From positions 2,604,001 through 2,668,000 of the forward strand of contig NZ_CP070978.1 of NCBI RefSeq assembly GCF_018417535.1: 64,000 bases of DNA. The letters run 5' to 3'. The notes beneath the pieces were generated by a model. It ran no database searches and was not told the DNA's origin. It saw only the letters and a program-made list of their open reading frames with translations. The translations under genes and the position numbers were made by a program. Numbering within the stretch: position 1 is the stretch's first letter; each line of letters opens with the position of its first letter. This document shows, one piece after another, positions 34,915 through 44,084 of this stretch. This DNA is from Burkholderia pyrrocinia. GTDB taxonomy: Bacteria > Pseudomonadota > Gammaproteobacteria > Burkholderiales > Burkholderiaceae.

Positions 34915-34931
34915 TGGGCAAGGAGCGGACG

Positions 34932-35717
34932 ATGCGATACGAAACCATCAAGGTAGCCGAAGCAAACCGCGTGGCGACCGTCACGCTCGCGCGTCCCGAC
35001 GTGCGCAACGCGTTCAACGAGACGACGATCGCCGAGCTGACTACCGCGTTCGAATGGCTCGATGCGCACGAAGGCGTGCGCGCGATCGTGCTCGCGGCGG
35101 AAGGCACCGCGTTCTGCGCGGGCGCGGACCTGAACTGGATGAAGAAGATGGCCGGTTACTCGGACGACGAGAACCGTGCCGATGCGCGCAAGCTCGCGCG
35201 GATGCTCGAGGCGATCCATCGCTGCGGCAAGCCGGTGATCGCGCGCGTGCATGGCGATGCGTACGCGGGCGGCGTGGGCCTCGTCGCGGCGGCCGATATC
35301 GCGATCGCCGCCGACGGCGTGAAATTCTGCCTGTCCGAAGCGCGGCTCGGGCTGATTCCCGCGACGATCGCGCCGTACGTCGTGCGCGCGATGGGCGAGC
35401 GCGCCGCGCGCCGTTACTTCACGACGGCCGAGGTATTCGACAGCGTGCGCGCCGCATCGCTCGGCTTCATTCACGACGCGGTGCCGGCCGACGCGCTCGA
35501 CGAAACGGTCGCGAAGCTGGCCGCGACGCTCGTCGCGAACGGTCCCGACGCGGTACGTGCGTGCAAGCGGCTCGTCGCCGACGTGGCCGGCCGCACGCTC
35601 GACGCGACGCTGATCGAGCAGACCGCCGACTGGATCGCGCGCACCCGCGCAGGCGCGGAAGCGCGCGAAGGGATCGCGGCCTTCCTCGAGAAACGCACGC
35701 CGTCGTGGCGTGAATGA
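34932..35717 (+). CDS. liuC: Methylglutaconyl-CoA hydratase (enoyl-CoA hydratase family)
   Basis: A 261-residue crotonase-family enzyme expected to hydrate 3-methylglutaconyl-CoA to HMG-CoA. The oxyanion-hole and active-site segments are VLAAEGTAFCAGADLNWM and ARVHGDAYAGGVGLVAAADIAIAA, with LSEARLGLIPATIAPYVV carrying the catalytic-loop Glu. I chose ATG 34932 because AAGGAG sits seven bases upstream; an ATG at 34914 overlapping the liuB stop would add six residues. Position between the two carboxylase subunits is the usual liu order. The HMG-CoA lyase that completes the pathway is not in this window. Confidence 0.9.
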   Translation: MRYETIKVAEANRVATVTLARPDVRNAFNETTIAELTTAFEWLDAHEGVRAIVLAAEGTAFCAGADLNWMKKMAGYSDDENRADARKLARMLEAIHRCGKPVIARVHGDAYAGGVGLVAAADIAIAADGVKFCLSEARLGLIPATIAPYVVRAMGERAARRYFTTAEVFDSVRAASLGFIHDAVPADALDETVAKLAATLVANGPDAVRACKRLVADVAGRTLDATLIEQTADWIARTRAGAEAREGIAAFLEKRTPSWRE

Positions 35718-35753
35718 TCGCGTGACCCACACTCTCCGGACGACACCGAAGCC

Positions 35754-37751
35754 ATGTTCGACAAGATTCTGATCGCCAACCGCGGCGAAATCGCGTGCCG
35801 CGTCGCCGCGACGTGCAAACGTCTCGGGATCGCGAGCGTCGCCGTTTATTCCGACGCCGATGCGAACGCGAAGCACGTGGCCGCCTGCGACGAAGCCGTG
35901 CATATCGGCGGCTCGGCAGCCGCGGACAGCTATCTGCGCATCGAGCGCATCATCGAAGCCGCGCGCGCGACCGGCGCGCAGGCGATCCACCCGGGCTACG
36001 GCTTCCTGTCGGAGAACGAAGATTTCGCGCATGCGTGCGAAGCGGCTGGTATTGCCTTCATCGGGCCGCCGGTCGACGCGATCGCGGCGATGGGGTCGAA
36101 GGCCGCCGCGAAGGCGCTGATGCACGCGGCCGCCGTGCCGCTCGTGCCCGGCTATCACGGCGACGACCAGGACGCGGGCAACCTGCATCGCGAAGCCGAC
36201 GCGATCGGCTATCCGGTGCTGCTGAAGGCCAGCGCGGGCGGTGGCGGCAAGGGGATGCGCGTAGTCGAGCGCTCCGACGATTTCCCGGCCGCGCTCGCGT
36301 CGTGCCAGCGCGAGGCCGCGAGCAGCTTCGGCAACGACCGCGTGCTGATCGAGAAATACCTGACGCGCCCGCGCCACGTCGAGGTGCAGGTGTTCGGCGA
36401 CACGCACGGCAATACCGTGTACCTGTTCGACCGCGACTGCTCGGTGCAACGCCGTCACCAGAAGGTGCTCGAGGAAGCGCCGGCGCCGGGCCTGCCCGAC
36501 GACCTGCGCCGTGCGATGGGCGAGGCGGCCGTCGCGGCCGCGCGCGCGGTTCGTTATGTCGGCGCGGGCACCGTCGAATTCATCATGACGGGCGACGCGT
36601 TCTACTTCATGGAAATGAACACGCGCCTGCAGGTCGAGCATCCGGTCACCGAGATGGTCACCGGGCTCGATCTGGTCGAATGGCAACTGCGCGTCACGTC
36701 CGGCGAGCCGCTGCCGCTGAAGCAGGGCGAACTGCGCGTGCACGGTCACGCGCTCGAGGCGCGTCTTTACGCGGAGAATCCCGCGCGCGGCTTCCTGCCG
36801 TCCACGGGCACGCTGAAGCACCTGCGACTGCCGGAAGGCGTCGAGTTCGACATCGGCGCTGCGGTGCGTGTCGACAGCGGCGTGCGCGAAGGCGATGCGA
36901 TCACGCCGTTCTACGATCCGATGATCGCGAAGCTGATCGTTCATGGCGCGGATCGCGCGGAAGCGCTGGGCCTGATGCTGCGCGCGCTGCGCGCGTGCGA
37001 GGTGGTCGGCCTGCACACGAACGCCGCGTTCCTGCAGCGGATCGTCGCGTGCGAGCCGTTCGCGACGGCCGATCTCGACACGGGCCTGATCGAGCGCAAC
37101 CACGATGCGCTGTTCGCCCCGCAACAGCCGCCGCGCGCGACGCTCGCGCTCGCTTGCGCGGCGCTGCTCGCGCGCGAACGCGGCGCGGCCGCACCGGGTG
37201 CGTCGCCGTGGGGCGCGCTGCCGGACTGGCGATTGAACGGCGGCTATCGCCGCACGCTCGAATGGCGCGCGGTTGACCGCGAAGCGGACGTGACGGTCGC
37301 GTACGAAGACGACGGCGCCGTTGCGCGCATCGCGGCCGGCGACACGGCCGCGCAGCCGTTCGCATGGACGCGCGGCGCAACGCCGCTCGATTTCGACGTG
37401 ACGCTCGACGGCGTGCGCAGCAGCGGCCGCGTGTATGCGGACGGCGACTCGTTCCATGTATTCACGCAGGGCGCGGCCGAGACGTTCGAATGGCGCAACC
37501 TGCTCGCGCATGCGGGCGACACCGAGCACGGCGGCGGCCGCCTGACCGCGCCGATGCCCGGCAAGGTGATCGCGGTGCTGGTCGAACCCGGCCAGAAGGT
37601 CGAAGCCGGCACGCCGCTGATCGTGATGGAAGCGATGAAGATGGAGCACACGATCGGCGCGCCGAGCGCGGGCGTCGTCGCGGAGGTGCTGTACGGCGTC
37701 GGCGACCAGGTCGCGGATGGCGCGCAGTTGCTGATGATGGCGGAAGGCTGA
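35754..37751 (+). CDS. liuD: 3-Methylcrotonyl-CoA carboxylase, biotin-carboxylase/BCCP (alpha) subunit
   Basis: A 665-residue biotin-dependent subunit. The biotin carboxylase N-half has FDKILIANRGEIACRV, HPGYGFLSENEDFA, the ATP-grasp glycine loop KASAGGGGKGMR, and FMEMNTRLQVEHPVTE. The C-terminal biotin carrier domain has EAMKMEH with the biotinylated Lys at residue 629. A BT-type linker of about 170 residues lies between. It is the last gene of the liu operon, 36 bp after liuC. A GC-rich hairpin without a T-run follows 19 bp after its stop. Confidence 0.94.
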   Translation: MFDKILIANRGEIACRVAATCKRLGIASVAVYSDADANAKHVAACDEAVHIGGSAAADSYLRIERIIEAARATGAQAIHPGYGFLSENEDFAHACEAAGIAFIGPPVDAIAAMGSKAAAKALMHAAAVPLVPGYHGDDQDAGNLHREADAIGYPVLLKASAGGGGKGMRVVERSDDFPAALASCQREAASSFGNDRVLIEKYLTRPRHVEVQVFGDTHGNTVYLFDRDCSVQRRHQKVLEEAPAPGLPDDLRRAMGEAAVAAARAVRYVGAGTVEFIMTGDAFYFMEMNTRLQVEHPVTEMVTGLDLVEWQLRVTSGEPLPLKQGELRVHGHALEARLYAENPARGFLPSTGTLKHLRLPEGVEFDIGAAVRVDSGVREGDAITPFYDPMIAKLIVHGADRAEALGLMLRALRACEVVGLHTNAAFLQRIVACEPFATADLDTGLIERNHDALFAPQQPPRATLALACAALLARERGAAAPGASPWGALPDWRLNGGYRRTLEWRAVDREADVTVAYEDDGAVARIAAGDTAAQPFAWTRGATPLDFDVTLDGVRSSGRVYADGDSFHVFTQGAAETFEWRNLLAHAGDTEHGGGRLTAPMPGKVIAVLVEPGQKVEAGTPLIVMEAMKMEHTIGAPSAGVVAEVLYGVGDQVADGAQLLMMAEG

Positions 37752-37769
37752 TCGAGGCTTTCGCTGTGC

Positions 37770-37793
37770 GCGGGCCGGCGGCTGCCGGCCCGC
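37770..37793 (+). terminator. Hairpin at the end of the liu operon
   Basis: GCGGGCCGGC (37770-37779) and GCCGGCCCGC (37784-37793) make a perfect 10-bp stem with a 4-nt loop. No T-run. The rest of the 323-bp spacer to 38074 shows no gene and should contain the promoter of the lipoprotein-plcN unit. Confidence 0.55.
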
Positions 37794-38074
37794 GGAAACC
37801 GCATCGCGAATCGCCGCACGCCGGTGGTTGCGACAGCACCGCTTCGATGGCATCGATACGCCGGCACTGCGAAAATCTTTCGAACGCCTTACGTTTTTTG
37901 CCGACGAAACCCGTTCTTCCTCGGAACGCGCGGCCTGCCGCGCCACACCTTCCCGCCGCACGTCCATCTCCACGCGACACCGTCGTGTAACAAGTCCGAC
38001 TTAGCATCTCGGCGTCGATATGACCGACGCGGGTTCGCGTCCGTGTCACGTCATCACTTCCACGGAGATACGTT

Positions 38075-38278
38075 ATGCGAACGTCGGCCCTGCGGCCCTT
38101 CGCGGTCGTCGGTCTGGTCGCGCTGATAGCACTCCTCAGCGCCTGCGGCGACGACCTGAATGCAGACCCCGCGCCCGTCGCGCAGCAGAAGGCGGCATGC
38201 GGCGGCGGCGTTGTCGCCACCGCGCAGATGCGCTGCCCGCCGGGATTCACCGCGCCCGCATCCTCGCCCGCTTCCTGA
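38075..38278 (+). CDS. Small putative lipoprotein upstream of plcN
   Basis: A 67-residue protein: a hydrophobic signal of about 18 residues followed by the lipobox LSAC (Cys24) and a polar, Ala/Pro-rich tail containing two further cysteines (KAACGGG and MRCPPGF). CGGAGA lies just before the ATG. The mature part would be about 44 residues. It precedes the phospholipase gene by 42 bp in the same direction, so the two are probably co-transcribed; whether it assists folding or release of the enzyme is unknown. I do not recognise its family. Confidence 0.7.
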   Translation: MRTSALRPFAVVGLVALIALLSACGDDLNADPAPVAQQKAACGGGVVATAQMRCPPGFTAPASSPAS

Positions 38279-38320
38279 TACCGGTCGTTCCAACCAGAAA
38301 TCCAATCAAGAGCAACCAGC

Positions 38321-40435
38321 ATGGCCACCCATTCGCGACGCGATTTTCTGAAGTTCTCCGCCGGCCTCGCCGGCGCGACCGCCGCCACCGCACTGCTTCC
38401 CGAATCGATCCGCAAGGCGCTCGCGATCGAGCCGAATACCGTGACGGGCACGATCCAGGATGTCCAGCACATCGTCGTGTTCATGCAGGAAAACCGCTCG
38501 TTCGACCACTACCTCGGGCACCTGAGCGGCGTGCGCGGCTACAACGACCGCTTCCCGGTCACGCTGCCGAACGGCAAGCCGGTCTGGTTCCAGCCGCGGC
38601 AGGAGGACAAGACGAGCGTGATCGCGCCGTTCCGCTATGACACGACCAACCCGGGCGTCAACGCGCAGTGCATCGGCGGCCTGCCGCATACGTGGGCGAC
38701 GACGCACGGCGCGATCGACAACGGCCGCGCGGACCAATGGGCGGTGCAGAAGACCAACATGACGATGGGTTGCCACGTCCGCGACGACATCCCGTTCCAT
38801 TACGCGCTCGCGGATGCGTTCACGGTGTGCGACAACTACTTCTGCTCGATTCCGGGCAACACGCACCCGAACCGCATGTACCTGATGACGGGCATGGTCG
38901 ATCCGCTCGGCACGGGCGGCGGCCCGCTGCTCGACAACACCGACTACATCGACAACCAGTTCGACAAGATCCAGCTGCCGCCCTTCAGCTGGAAGACCTA
39001 CCCGGAGCGGCTCGAACAGGCCGGCATCTCGTGGCAGGTCTACCAGCAGGGTACCGGGTTCGACAATTTCACCGGCAACTACGGCACGAACATGCTGGCG
39101 TGCTTCAACAACTTCGTGAATGCGCCGGCCGGTTCGTCGCTGCAGACGCGCGGGATGAGCACGCGCCCGATTACGCAACTGAAAGCCGACGTGCAGGCGA
39201 ACGCGCTGCCGCAGGTATCGTGGCTGCTGCCGCCCGCCGCGTATTCGGAACATCCGAAGTTCACGCCGCTGTATGGCGCCTACTACCTGTCGACGATCCT
39301 CGATGCGCTGACGTCCAATCCGGACGTGTGGAGCAAGACCGTGCTGCTCGTCATGTACGACGAGAACGACGGTTTCTTCGACCATGTCGTGCCGCCGCAG
39401 GCGCCGACGCTGCCGGGCTCCGGCATGAGCACCGTGGACGTGTCGCTCGAGCGGCACAACGTCGTGACCGCGACGCAGACCGGCACGTATACCGCCGACA
39501 ACCTGCCGTACGGCCTCGGCCCGCGCGTGCCGATGTTCGTCGTATCGCCGTGGTCGAAGGGCGGCTTCGTCTGCTCGCAGGTCTTCGATCACACGTCGGT
39601 GCTGCAATTCATCGAGAAGCGCTTCGGCGTGACGGAAACGAACATCTCGCCGTGGCGCCGCGCGATCTGCGGCGACCTGACGTCGGCGCTCGACTTCTCG
39701 AAACCGGATGCCACGTTGCCGACCTTGCCGAGCACGCAGGCGTATGTCGCGCAGGCGGACCTGCAATGCACGCGTGCGTCGTCGCAGACCGCGCCGGCCA
39801 GCACCGCGCAGCAGGTCGTGACGGCTCAGGAGCCCGGCACGCGGCCGGCGCGCGCGCTGCCTTACGAATTGCATGTGACCGGCCAGCTTCAGGCGCAAGG
39901 CTATGCGCTCACGTTCGCGAATACCGGCACGCAAGGCGCGCACTTCTGGGTCTATACGGGCGATCCCACCGCGATGCCGCGCCGCTACACGGTCGAAGCG
40001 GGCAAGCAGTTGACCGACACGTGGGCGCTCGACGCGAACGGCAACTACCTGGTGAGCGTCTGGGGCCCGAACGGCTATTTCCGGCGCTTTGCCGGATCGG
40101 CGGCCGCGGACGCCGGCGCGAAGCCTGAAATCACCGCGTGCTATGACGCCGCCAACGGCGACGTCTACGTGACGTTCGCCAATGCGGGCAGCAGCGCGCT
40201 GACGGTCACGGCGACCGATGTCGCGTACGGCGGGGCGGCGCGCACGCTGACGATTCCGCCGGGGCAGCGCGTCGAAGCGCACTGGGACCTGTCGTGCAGC
40301 AGCCACTGGTACGACCTGCAGTTCGCGATCGCGGGGAATGTGGGCTGGACGCGCCGCATCGCGGGGCACGTCGAAACCGGCAAGGCCAGCATCACCGATC
40401 CGGCCGCGGTGGCGCCGACGATGACGGCGATCTGA
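38321..40435 (+). CDS. plcN: Phosphocholine-specific phospholipase C (PlcN/PlcH family), Tat-exported
   Basis: A 704-residue secreted phospholipase C that cleaves phosphatidylcholine and related lipids. It opens with a twin-arginine signal (SRRDFLKFSAGLAGATAA). The phosphoesterase domain has HIVVFMQENRSFDHYLG (metal/active-site strand), DAFTVCDNYFCSIPGNTHPNRMYLMTG and MYDENDGFFDHVVPPQAP; two C-terminal DUF756-type beta domains follow (from about residue 510 and 610, with NGYFRRFAG). No PlcR chaperone gene is adjacent. Non-haemolytic versus haemolytic type cannot be decided by eye. In related bacteria such enzymes are induced by phosphate limitation. Confidence 0.9.
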   Translation: MATHSRRDFLKFSAGLAGATAATALLPESIRKALAIEPNTVTGTIQDVQHIVVFMQENRSFDHYLGHLSGVRGYNDRFPVTLPNGKPVWFQPRQEDKTSVIAPFRYDTTNPGVNAQCIGGLPHTWATTHGAIDNGRADQWAVQKTNMTMGCHVRDDIPFHYALADAFTVCDNYFCSIPGNTHPNRMYLMTGMVDPLGTGGGPLLDNTDYIDNQFDKIQLPPFSWKTYPERLEQAGISWQVYQQGTGFDNFTGNYGTNMLACFNNFVNAPAGSSLQTRGMSTRPITQLKADVQANALPQVSWLLPPAAYSEHPKFTPLYGAYYLSTILDALTSNPDVWSKTVLLVMYDENDGFFDHVVPPQAPTLPGSGMSTVDVSLERHNVVTATQTGTYTADNLPYGLGPRVPMFVVSPWSKGGFVCSQVFDHTSVLQFIEKRFGVTETNISPWRRAICGDLTSALDFSKPDATLPTLPSTQAYVAQADLQCTRASSQTAPASTAQQVVTAQEPGTRPARALPYELHVTGQLQAQGYALTFANTGTQGAHFWVYTGDPTAMPRRYTVEAGKQLTDTWALDANGNYLVSVWGPNGYFRRFAGSAAADAGAKPEITACYDAANGDVYVTFANAGSSALTVTATDVAYGGAARTLTIPPGQRVEAHWDLSCSSHWYDLQFAIAGNVGWTRRIAGHVETGKASITDPAAVAPTMTAI

Positions 40436-40444
40436 CGGCAACCG

Positions 40445-40480
40445 GCGTGTGCCGGCCGGTTGAATCCGGCCGGCACACGC
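40445..40480. terminator. Long perfect hairpin after plcN
   Basis: Fifteen bases at 40445-40459 (GCGTGTGCCGGCCGG) pair perfectly with 40466-40480 across a 6-nt loop. It begins ten bases after the plcN stop and could end transcription from both sides. Confidence 0.7.
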
Positions 40481-40510
40481 GCTGGCGATGTCGATGTTGC
40501 AGAGGTGGCG

Positions 40511-41840
40511 TCAGGGCAGCAGCCCGTCGTCGTGCGCCATCATCAGCGCACGCATCGCGGACCACATGCCGTAGTAATGCACGATGTAGCTGTCCGCGCG
40601 GCGAAACAGCCAGGGCGTGTTGAAGCTGACGAGATCGGCCACGCCTTCGCCGTGCAACTGCCCGTCGCGCTCCATCGCGCGAATGAAATGCACCTGGTCG
40701 CCATCGCTGGCATAGACGCTCGACCTGTCCTGCAGCGCGGCGATCGTCGCCATCATGTCGCGCAGCATCGCGTCGTTGCGTTCGGTGCGCCGGAACGCCG
40801 GAACGCCATCACGCCCGAGTTGAACGCCCACTGGCCGATATCCTGCGCGAGCAGCCAGTCGCGCCCTTCGAGCAGCGGCTCCAGCGCATTCTGCTGATCC
40901 GCGATCAGCACGTCGGCGTCGAGCCACACGACCCATTCATGGTGCTGCGGTACGCATGCAGCAGCCAGGGCTTGAACCAGTTGCCGGTCGCGTTCAGTCC
41001 GATCTCGGCGGGAATGTCCCGATGCACGTGGAGCGTATAGCCGTGCGCGTCGCAGTAGCGCCGGAAATTCCGTTCGGCGATGTGCGCATAGCTGCCGATG
41101 TTCGGCGTGTAAAGCGTCATCAGCGCAATCGGGCAGCCGGGATTGTAGGTGCTGCGCTCGGCGGATTCGTCCGGCGCATCGGCTGCGTCGTGATCAAACG
41201 AGAACATCGGCCGGCCGGCGGCACGGCATCGATTGACGTACGCGACGAGCGTGTCGCGGAAACGGGGCGTCGCGCCTTTCCGCTCGGGATCGTGCGGCGT
41301 GTCGTCGATGCCGATCGCGAACGTCGGTTCGCGGCTCCACATGTGATCGAGGTCGGGGCTGGTCGGCATGACCGGATACAGCCCGTCGATCTGCGTCATG
41401 TAGGGATGCGTGTCGAGATCCGCGAACAGCGCGGCTTCCGACGTCAGCCGCGGCTCGCTGCCGAGCTTGCACCGCTGCACGAGCCGCATCGCGATCGCCC
41501 GCACGGCCGCCGTGTTGCGCCAGACCTGCACGTCGACTTGCGGCAGCGGGGCGGCGAACGCGTCGAGAACAGCATGTCGCGCCCGGTCATCAGGCGATCC
41601 AGCGCGATGGGTTCGATGATCGCCGCGTCTTCGCTGAGGAGCAGCACGAGTTCGTCGGGCTGCGCGCCGCGCAGCACATGGAGCAGCGATTCGTAGCGAT
41701 GCAGCGGCCGTAACGGCAGCGCCTGCGGCATCGCCGACGCATCGACGATCTCGTGACGATACCCGTGCGCGTGCGCGTACTGCCGGTGATTCTCGAGGCT
41801 GGCCGGCGCGTCGTGACTGAAATGGCTGAGGACGATCAAC
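40511..41840 (-). pseudogene. Glycosyltransferase-like pseudogene with several frameshifts
   Basis: Read on the minus strand this is one gene broken by at least three frameshifts. The first part begins at a TTG (41838-41840) where the second copy of this region has ATG, and reads IVLSHFSHDAPASLENHRQY. Frame changes occur near 41557, near 40930 (apparent one-base loss) and at 40789-40804, where an 8-bp tandem duplication shifts the frame. The reconstructed chain contains WVVWLDADVLIADQQ, a DxD-type nucleotide-sugar motif as in galactosyl/mannosyltransferases of the GMA12/MNN10 type, and FNSGVMAFRRTERN. It ends DDGLLP. Not expected to be functional; the original acceptor is unknown. Confidence 0.78.
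40789..40804. repeat. 8-bp tandem duplication causing a frameshift
   Basis: GCCGGAAC occurs twice in direct succession (40789-40796 and 40797-40804). Removing one copy restores the reading frame from FNSGVMAF into RRTERN, so this duplication is a visible inactivating event in the glycosyltransferase gene. Confidence 0.8.
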
Positions 41841-44084
41841 GTGCGCTCCGAAGATCGGGAAGGGGGCGATGGCGAGTGAGCCGCGCGGTGTTTTTCAGCG
41901 CCGAATCGCGGCCGGGCACGCTTTTCCATGCGTACCGCCTCTGTTCGTCATCGAGGGTCCGGAGGACTGGCGCGGCGTCGAGTTCCATTCTGTCGGCTTT
42001 TTTCCAATTGCGTTGCGGCGCAGTCGTTTCTTGTCCGTTTGAGTGCCGACACCCCCGACAACTCCGGTGGCGCAGCTGGTCGCCGGAGTATCGCATAACC
42101 GTTTCGGGGATTTAATTTTCATTATCGACAATTTCGTATTCGTCTCATGGATTTTGTTGTGACGATTTGCTTAACTCGGGAAAATCTGCCGGCATCGCAT
42201 TCCTGAGGTTATAGCGAATGGGCATGCCGATGTATGTAACTCATCATGCAACGGTGACCATGCGAACCATTCAGGATGTGCTCAAACACCCGAGCGCGAT
42301 CGTTACCCAGTCACTTCATCTCGAAATCGCGACGCTTGCCTCTGCGCTCTCCGTGGTCGAACAAGGGAGATGGTGGCCAGCGGCGGTGCGTCGATGACCA
42401 TCGAGAACGGCGGCGTTGTCTTCAATTGTCCCGGCGAATTCCGCATCAGGGCAGCCTCATTCACGTTTGAGGGGCCCCGCCATACGTCCGTCAATCTTCC
42501 GCAATTGCCGGTGAGCGACTACCAGCCCAACGCCAGATACAGCCACACACAGTAACGATCATGATCATCAGCCCGCCATTTTTGCCCGAAGCAGGTCTCG
42601 CGGCCCCGACCGGGACGAATCCCGATCCGATGATGGACGCAGTAGACAAGTTCGAATGCGCTCACGGCATCTATCCGATCGCCTTCGATCGGCGCTGGCA
42701 TTGTGGTGTGCATCTTCAGCCGAATACAAAGGGCGAGGTGTATGCGATCGCCGATGGCGAGGTCGTTGCCTACCGGGTGTGTCAGCATGGGGTTGACAGC
42801 GGCACGAGCCATACCGGCTTTGTGTTGCTCAAACATACAACCGAGACTGGCGAAGGCCGTGCGCTGACGTTCTATTCGCTCTACATGCATCTGTTGCCAT
42901 TGGTGGAATACCGGGAGCACCGTGCGGACGCTAAGGAGATGCCCGAGTTCCTGCGCATGCCGACTGGCCCGGTGAGCAAGGGACAGGTGACGCCGGCGGT
43001 CTCGGGTGAGGGCAAGAAGGTCCGGCGCAAGGACGTGCTGGGGTGGCTTGGAAAATATGAAGGCATGCCGCATTTGCATTTCGAAATCTTCATGTTGCCG
43101 GCAGATTTCGATGCTTATTTCGGGCATACGCAACTGGGTAACAGCACGCCTACCCCTCCTGCTCCTACTGAAACGGACTGGTGGGGGCATGCGTACTTTG
43201 TCATTCCAGCAGGCAGCCAGTTTCGCCGTCTGCCTGAAAAGGCCGATGCCCACAACAAGTTACACGGAGTCGCATTCAAGCCAGGTCACGAGGGCTCGAA
43301 TGCCCTGCCGTTGCTTGTCGAGACGTACTTCAGCCTCGGTTCGAAATACACCAATGTCTGGAGTGTTGCGCAAGACGGCACACGCACGCTGCTCACGCCA
43401 CGGCCCGTCGAGGAAAAGGACTACGAATACGATCTATACAAGCGTGCTACGGCGCTTTATTCGTCATGTCCGAGCGACGGTTACGAGTTGCTTCGGTTTG
43501 GACGCATCTTGTCTCCATCCCAAACCCTGGCGGCCGATGCCCGCGTGACCTGGATGCGGGTCAACTGGGCAGCAGACAAGGCCGGCTACGTTGATATCAA
43601 TGATTCAAGCATCCAGAAATTCTCCGATGCGGACTTCCTGTCTTTTATGGGCTGGCAGAAAGTCAGCGAGGACAATACCCCGTTCGGCAGCGATGGGTTG
43701 TGCGACGTAGACGCGCTGAAGAAGCTGCTGAAGGATGGCGCGGACCATGCAACGCCCGCGGCCGAAGGGGAAACGCCGGAAGCCCACAAAACGAATGCAC
43801 TCTCGGCCTATGTAAAAGGTAACGCGCTGGTGCGCCAGCAATTGTGTGGCCTTATCTGCAATGCGCCGAGTGAATGGGATAGTACAAACAACGAGGAACG
43901 CTTCGCGGGACTGCTCGATGAGGGAGGCTACTACCACGGCAATGACACGGGCTACAACGATTTCATGAAGTATCTGAAGGAAGTTCAGTTTTGGAACAAA
44001 ACGAGGCTTCCGGCAGGACAGAAGCTGTGGTTTTTCCATCCGCTGGCGTTCATTCGGCACTTCAGGCGGTGTGGATGGCTAACC
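41676..44084. repeat. Duplicated segment, copy 1
   Basis: Near-identical to 45604-50080 over its whole length except for an internal deletion. The offset is about 3930 bp through the glycosyltransferase 5' end, the 380-bp non-coding spacer and the vgrG start, and 5987 bp from the vgrG end onward. The difference of about 2.06 kb is the part of vgrG missing here. Similarity stops abruptly inside the effector gene, at the junction with its variable C-terminal domain. Confidence 0.8.
42218..42555 (+). pseudogene. vgrG: vgrG remnant with a 2-kb internal deletion
   Basis: The first 43 codons match the start of the intact vgrG at 46149 (MYVTHHATVTM, IVTQSLHLEIATLASALSV). At about 42357-42369 the sequence jumps to the last 62 codons of the same gene (VASGGASMTIENGGVVFNCP to ARYSHTQ). 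The junction is out of frame and the N-terminal frame stops at a TGA within 20 codons. The ribosome site TGAGG is retained. The downstream effector A may still be transcribed through this remnant. Confidence 0.85.

Noticed and set aside
34782..37973. Very long open frame antisense to liuC and liuD
   Set aside because: It mirrors the liu genes in a GC-rich genome, is arginine/histidine-rich without any domain, and the plus strand encodes conserved enzymes.
38306..40441. 711-codon antisense frame over plcN
   Set aside because: Low-complexity Arg-rich translation and exact overlap with a well-conserved phospholipase gene make it a shadow frame.
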